Below are positions 3,963-6,193 of a stretch of DNA of 6,193 bases, one piece after another. A program made the position numbers and the translations under genes. Positions within the stretch are counted from its first letter, which is position 1. Each line of letters begins with the position of its first letter. The notes beneath the pieces were generated by a model that was given only the letters and a program-made list of their open reading frames with translations, did not search any database and was not told where the DNA came from. The stretch comes from Candidatus Nomurabacteria bacterium CG_4_10_14_0_2_um_filter_30_12 (lineage in GTDB: Bacteria > Patescibacteriota > Minisyncoccia > Phycocordibacterales > UBA9973), in contig PFOY01000024.1 in the NCBI GenBank assembly GCA_002792755.1, positions 1-6,193 of the forward strand, read 5' to 3'.

Positions 3963-4481
3963 ATGCAAAAGAAAAAAAATAGTAAGTTAAAAAAAATAGT
4001 AGCAGTAAGTGGGGGATTTGATCCTATTCATATTGGGCATATTCGTTATATGCAAGAAGCTAAAAAATTGGGTGATAAATTAATTGTAATTATAAATAAT
4101 GATAATTGGAAAAAGCAAAAAAGAAAGAATGTTTTTATGCCTGATTATGAACGAAAAGAAATTATAGAAGCTCTAACTTGTGTGGATGAAGTAATTATTT
4201 CTGGGCATTCTAAAAACCCAAAAGGTCCTAAAGATATGAGTGTGAGTAAAGAATTATTAAAAATAAAACCGCATATTTTTGCTAATGGTGGAGATAGAAA
4301 TGAAGAAGATGCTAAAGACCCGAGTTCTTCTCAGTATTATGATGTAGAGATGTGTAAAAAACTTGGTATAGAGATAGTTTTTAACGTTGGTAAGGGTGGT
4401 AAAATACGAAGCTCATCAGAGCTTTTAAAGGAATATGCGAAAAAGATACATTCAACTAAATCAAAAAAAATTAAAAAATAA
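3963..4481 (+). CDS. Cytidylyltransferase-fold nucleotidyltransferase
   Basis: The gene encodes 172 residues and would transfer a nucleotide from CTP or ATP to a small phosphorylated substrate in the cytoplasm. The nucleotide-binding signature GGFDPIHIGH spans residues 17-26, with HIGH at 23-26. LGDKLIVIINND (36-47) is the second strand, with KKQKRK and the R-K-E-I-I-E-A-L helix (64-71) as in RfaE2, TagD and archaeal RibL-like enzymes. ANGGDR (107-112) and the late S-S-S motif in GGKIRSSSELL (145-155) complete the active site. Length is typical for a stand-alone enzyme. RfaE2/HldE-like sugar-phosphate, glycerol-3-phosphate and FMN substrates are all possible; I cannot choose from sequence. 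The gene precedes a GH130 pair, consistent with sugar activation. The last 14 residues are a Lys-rich tail like that of the next protein. No Shine-Dalgarno site is visible; the hairpin at 3917-3950 lies immediately upstream. Confidence 0.87.
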   Translation: MQKKKNSKLKKIVAVSGGFDPIHIGHIRYMQEAKKLGDKLIVIINNDNWKKQKRKNVFMPDYERKEIIEALTCVDEVIISGHSKNPKGPKDMSVSKELLKIKPHIFANGGDRNEEDAKDPSSSQYYDVEMCKKLGIEIVFNVGKGGKIRSSSELLKEYAKKIHSTKSKKIKK

Positions 4482-4490
4482 TTTTTTTAG

Positions 4491-4519
4491 TTGGATAATA
4501 GTTTGTTTGGGGGTATAAT
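4491..4519 (+). promoter_or_regulatory. Sigma70-type promoter of the GH130 gene pair
   Basis: TTGGAT (4491-4496), a 17-base spacer ending in a G run, and a perfect TATAAT (4514-4519). Initiation near 4526 gives a leader of about 23 bases before the ATG at 4549. The leader holds only a weak TTAGG as a possible ribosome site. Just upstream, CAACT (4453-4457) and AGTTG (4489-4493) bracket an A/T-only hairpin spanning the previous stop codon, a poor terminator candidate that overlaps the -35 box. Confidence 0.6.
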
Positions 4520-4548
4520 ATTTATATTAGGTTTTAAGCTTTATTCTT

Positions 4549-5703
4549 ATGATAAAGAAGATTAAAAAACAAATAAAAAAAAATATAGTTAAAAAAATAA
4601 CTAAAAAATTTGTTGTTAAAAAAACAACAAAGAAGAAGGTTCTAAAAATAGTAAAAAATGGAATTAGAAAAATAATTAAGAAAAAGAGTAAAATTTTACA
4701 GCTTGAGAGATCTTCACTTAATCCCATTATAGAACCTAGATTATATTCATGGGAGTCAAAAGCTACGTTTAATCCAGCAGCATTTATATCTGATGGTAAA
4801 ATTCATCTTATTTATAGAGCTATTGGTGATAATGATGTTTCTGTATTTGGATATGCTTCTAGTTTAGATGGTTATAATTTTAGAGATAGACCGACACATT
4901 CTATTTACCATAAATTTGGTAAATTTATAAAATTAGATGATCCTATTGATTATGTATCTGGTGGAGGTTGGAATGGTGGATGTGAAGATCCACGTGTCAC
5001 ATTGATTGATTATACTGTATATATGCTTTATACAGCTTTTGATGGTTGGGGGTCGCTTCGTATTGCACTGACTTCAATAAAATTAGATGATTTTAAGAAA
5101 AAGAAATGGAATTGGGAAAAACCAATTTTAATTTCTCCACCAGGAGAGATTCATAAAAATTGGGTTTTATTTCCTGAAAAAATAAATGGTAAGTTTGCGA
5201 TATTACATAGTATTTCTCCAGAGATCTTGATAGATTATATAGAAGATTTTAAAGAGTTTGATGACACTAAATTTATTAATAGTTTACACAGTAGTAGCCC
5301 TTCTTGGAAAAGTTCTTGGGATAATATGGTAAGGGGTGTTGGACCTACTCCTATTAAAACTGAAGCTGGTTGGCTTGTTTTGTATCATGCAATGGATAAA
5401 AAAGATCCTGATAGATACAAACTTGGTGCTATGATACTAGATTTTAATGATCCAACAAGAATTTTATATAAATCAAAAAATCCAATCCTAGAACCTGATG
5501 AATATTATGAAAATGAAGGATTTAAAGCAGGTGTTATTTATTCGTGTGGTGCTGTAGTAAAAGATGGAGAGCTTTTTGTATATTATGGTGGTGCTGATAG
5601 TGTAGTTTGTGTAGCTTCAGTAGATCTTTCTTCGTTAATTGAAGATCTTAAGAAAAATAAAATTGTTAAATTAAAAAAGAAGAAATTATTGAAACTCGAA
5701 TAA
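4549..5703 (+). CDS. GH130-family beta-mannoside phosphorylase-like enzyme with Lys-rich N-terminal extension
   Basis: The gene encodes 384 residues. Residues 1-50 contain 22 lysines (plus Arg40) and no recognisable domain. From about 53 a GH130 five-bladed beta-propeller begins: LNPIIEPRLYSWES (57-70), IHLIYRA (85-91) with a candidate phosphate-binding Arg90, GGCEDPRV (143-150) with Asp147 as the probable catalytic acid, NWVLFPEKINGKFAILH (204-220), GVGPTPIKTEAGWLVLYH (263-280), and NPILEPDEYYENEG (311-324). Characterised members split beta-1,4- or beta-1,2-mannosides with inorganic phosphate, releasing mannose 1-phosphate, or hydrolyse beta-1,2-mannosides. Without aligning the phosphate-binding residues I cannot say whether this one is a phosphorylase or a hydrolase, or name its linkage. 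No signal peptide is seen, so it is probably cytoplasmic. The ATG at 4549 follows a good promoter; a shorter start within the Lys-rich part is not excluded. A second GH130 gene follows after 6 bases. Confidence 0.87.
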   Translation: MIKKIKKQIKKNIVKKITKKFVVKKTTKKKVLKIVKNGIRKIIKKKSKILQLERSSLNPIIEPRLYSWESKATFNPAAFISDGKIHLIYRAIGDNDVSVFGYASSLDGYNFRDRPTHSIYHKFGKFIKLDDPIDYVSGGGWNGGCEDPRVTLIDYTVYMLYTAFDGWGSLRIALTSIKLDDFKKKKWNWEKPILISPPGEIHKNWVLFPEKINGKFAILHSISPEILIDYIEDFKEFDDTKFINSLHSSSPSWKSSWDNMVRGVGPTPIKTEAGWLVLYHAMDKKDPDRYKLGAMILDFNDPTRILYKSKNPILEPDEYYENEGFKAGVIYSCGAVVKDGELFVYYGGADSVVCVASVDLSSLIEDLKKNKIVKLKKKKLLKLE

Positions 5704-5709
5704 AATTTT

Positions 5710-6193
5710 ATGTTTGTTGTAAAAAAATCAGAACACAACCCAATATTAATTCCTGATAGAGATCATTATTGGGAAGAATTTGCTACTTTTAATCTTTGTA
5801 CTGTTAGACATAATAAAAAAATTTATGGACTTTATCGTGCGATTTCAGCGATAGATCCATTACAGAATCCTAGACAAGTCTCAATTGTAGGAGTTGGTGA
5901 AAGTAAGGATGGAACACATTTTAAGAATCGTGTACCATTTATTACACCGAAAGAAGAATGGGAGAAATTTGGTTGTGAAGACCCTAGAGTAACTTTTTTT
6001 GAAGGTAAATTTTATACTTTTTATACCGCACTTTCAAAATATCCATTTAATGCTCTAGGTATCAAAGTGGCTGTTGCAATTTCATCTAATCTAAAAAAGG
6101 TTGATAAACGACATCTTGTTACTCCTTTTAATGCAAAAGCGATGACTTTATTTCCGAAGAGAATAAATGGAAAAATTGTAGTTATGTTTTCAT
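5710..6193 (+). CDS. Second GH130-family enzyme, 3' end beyond the window
   Basis: ATG at 5710 opens a frame that runs to the right edge (161 residues seen, no stop), about half the usual family length. It begins directly with the GH130 fold and lacks the Lys-rich extension of its neighbour: EHNPILIPDRDHYWEEFATFN (8-28), IYGLYRAISA (39-48) with a candidate phosphate-binding Arg43, FGCEDPRV (87-94) with Asp91 as the probable catalytic acid, and AMTLFPKRINGK (144-155). The two proteins are clearly paralogous but diverged (ATFN-LC against ATFN-PAA; TLFPKRING against VLFPEKING), so they may act on different chain lengths or linkages. The 6-base gap and lack of a promoter indicate co-transcription with the first GH130 gene. 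The start is chosen because it precedes the first blade and follows the upstream stop; no Shine-Dalgarno site is visible. Confidence 0.85.
   Translation, partial: MFVVKKSEHNPILIPDRDHYWEEFATFNLCTVRHNKKIYGLYRAISAIDPLQNPRQVSIVGVGESKDGTHFKNRVPFITPKEEWEKFGCEDPRVTFFEGKFYTFYTALSKYPFNALGIKVAVAISSNLKKVDKRHLVTPFNAKAMTLFPKRINGKIVVMFS

Noticed and set aside
4527..4727. Minus-strand open frame of 66 codons, very hydrophobic and resembling a membrane peptide.
   Set aside because: It is the complement of the Lys-rich GH130 N-terminus (AAA read as TTT), so hydrophobicity is an artefact; no promoter or ribosome site was seen.
5704..5709. Frameshift joining the two GH130 genes into one long protein.
   Set aside because: Each begins its own propeller with NPI and YRA motifs and a separate GCEDPR; the first is full length, so they are tandem paralogues.
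265..6193. Alternative genetic code with UGA read as glycine (Gracilibacteria/Absconditabacteria).
   Set aside because: Although no gene here ends in TGA, no frame needs an internal TGA to reach normal family length, and tryptophan and glycine use ordinary codons.

Overview
The window looks like a fragment of a Patescibacteria/CPR (Parcubacteria-like) genome. This is an inference from several features together: roughly 30% GC in most genes, compact genes with few Shine-Dalgarno sites, promoters sitting almost on start codons, a Cys-rich zinc-ribbon protein of a type I recall mainly from that lineage, a tRNA apparently split by a group I intron, and dispersed palindromes ending in CCCGTTA/TAACGGG. 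All complete genes end in TAA or TAG and none needs UGA read as sense, so I see no sign of the UGA=Gly code of Gracilibacteria.

Layout. Bases 1-123, minus strand: the 5' half of a tRNA, probably tRNA-Asn, interrupted in the anticodon loop by a group I intron that runs off the left edge. Bases 185-476: a self-contained small unit with a good promoter, a 53-codon gene and a hairpin terminator. Bases 483-1148: a second promoter, a 41-residue basic protein, and a two-helix membrane protein with a charged coiled-coil tail. Bases 1177-1303: palindromic repeat material whose right end supplies the start codon of a membrane-anchored SIMPL-domain (DUF541) protein (1302-1976). Bases 1977-2257 hold no gene but three inverted repeats, one of them a very long AT-rich stem closing a GC-rich loop. 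Bases 2258-2707, minus strand: a single-domain EamA-type transporter with clearly higher GC. Its start codon also overlaps the end of a repeat element (2706-2827) with 14-bp perfect terminal inverted repeats.

Bases 2896-3909 encode a 337-residue protein with 27 cysteines, preceded by a promoter placed for leaderless transcription. A strong hairpin (3917-3950) separates it from a cytidylyltransferase-fold nucleotidyltransferase (3963-4481). Then come two GH130-family (mannoside phosphorylase-like) genes: one complete (4549-5703) with a remarkable lysine-rich N-terminal extension, and one cut by the right edge (5710-6193+), starting 6 bases after the first one stops.

How the genes fit together: the nucleotidyltransferase and the GH130 pair plausibly form a small carbohydrate module (sugar or polyol activation plus mannoside turnover). 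The left half holds separate small units with no evident shared pathway. The strongest leads are the intron-split tRNA and the repeat ends that double as translation starts for two unrelated genes.
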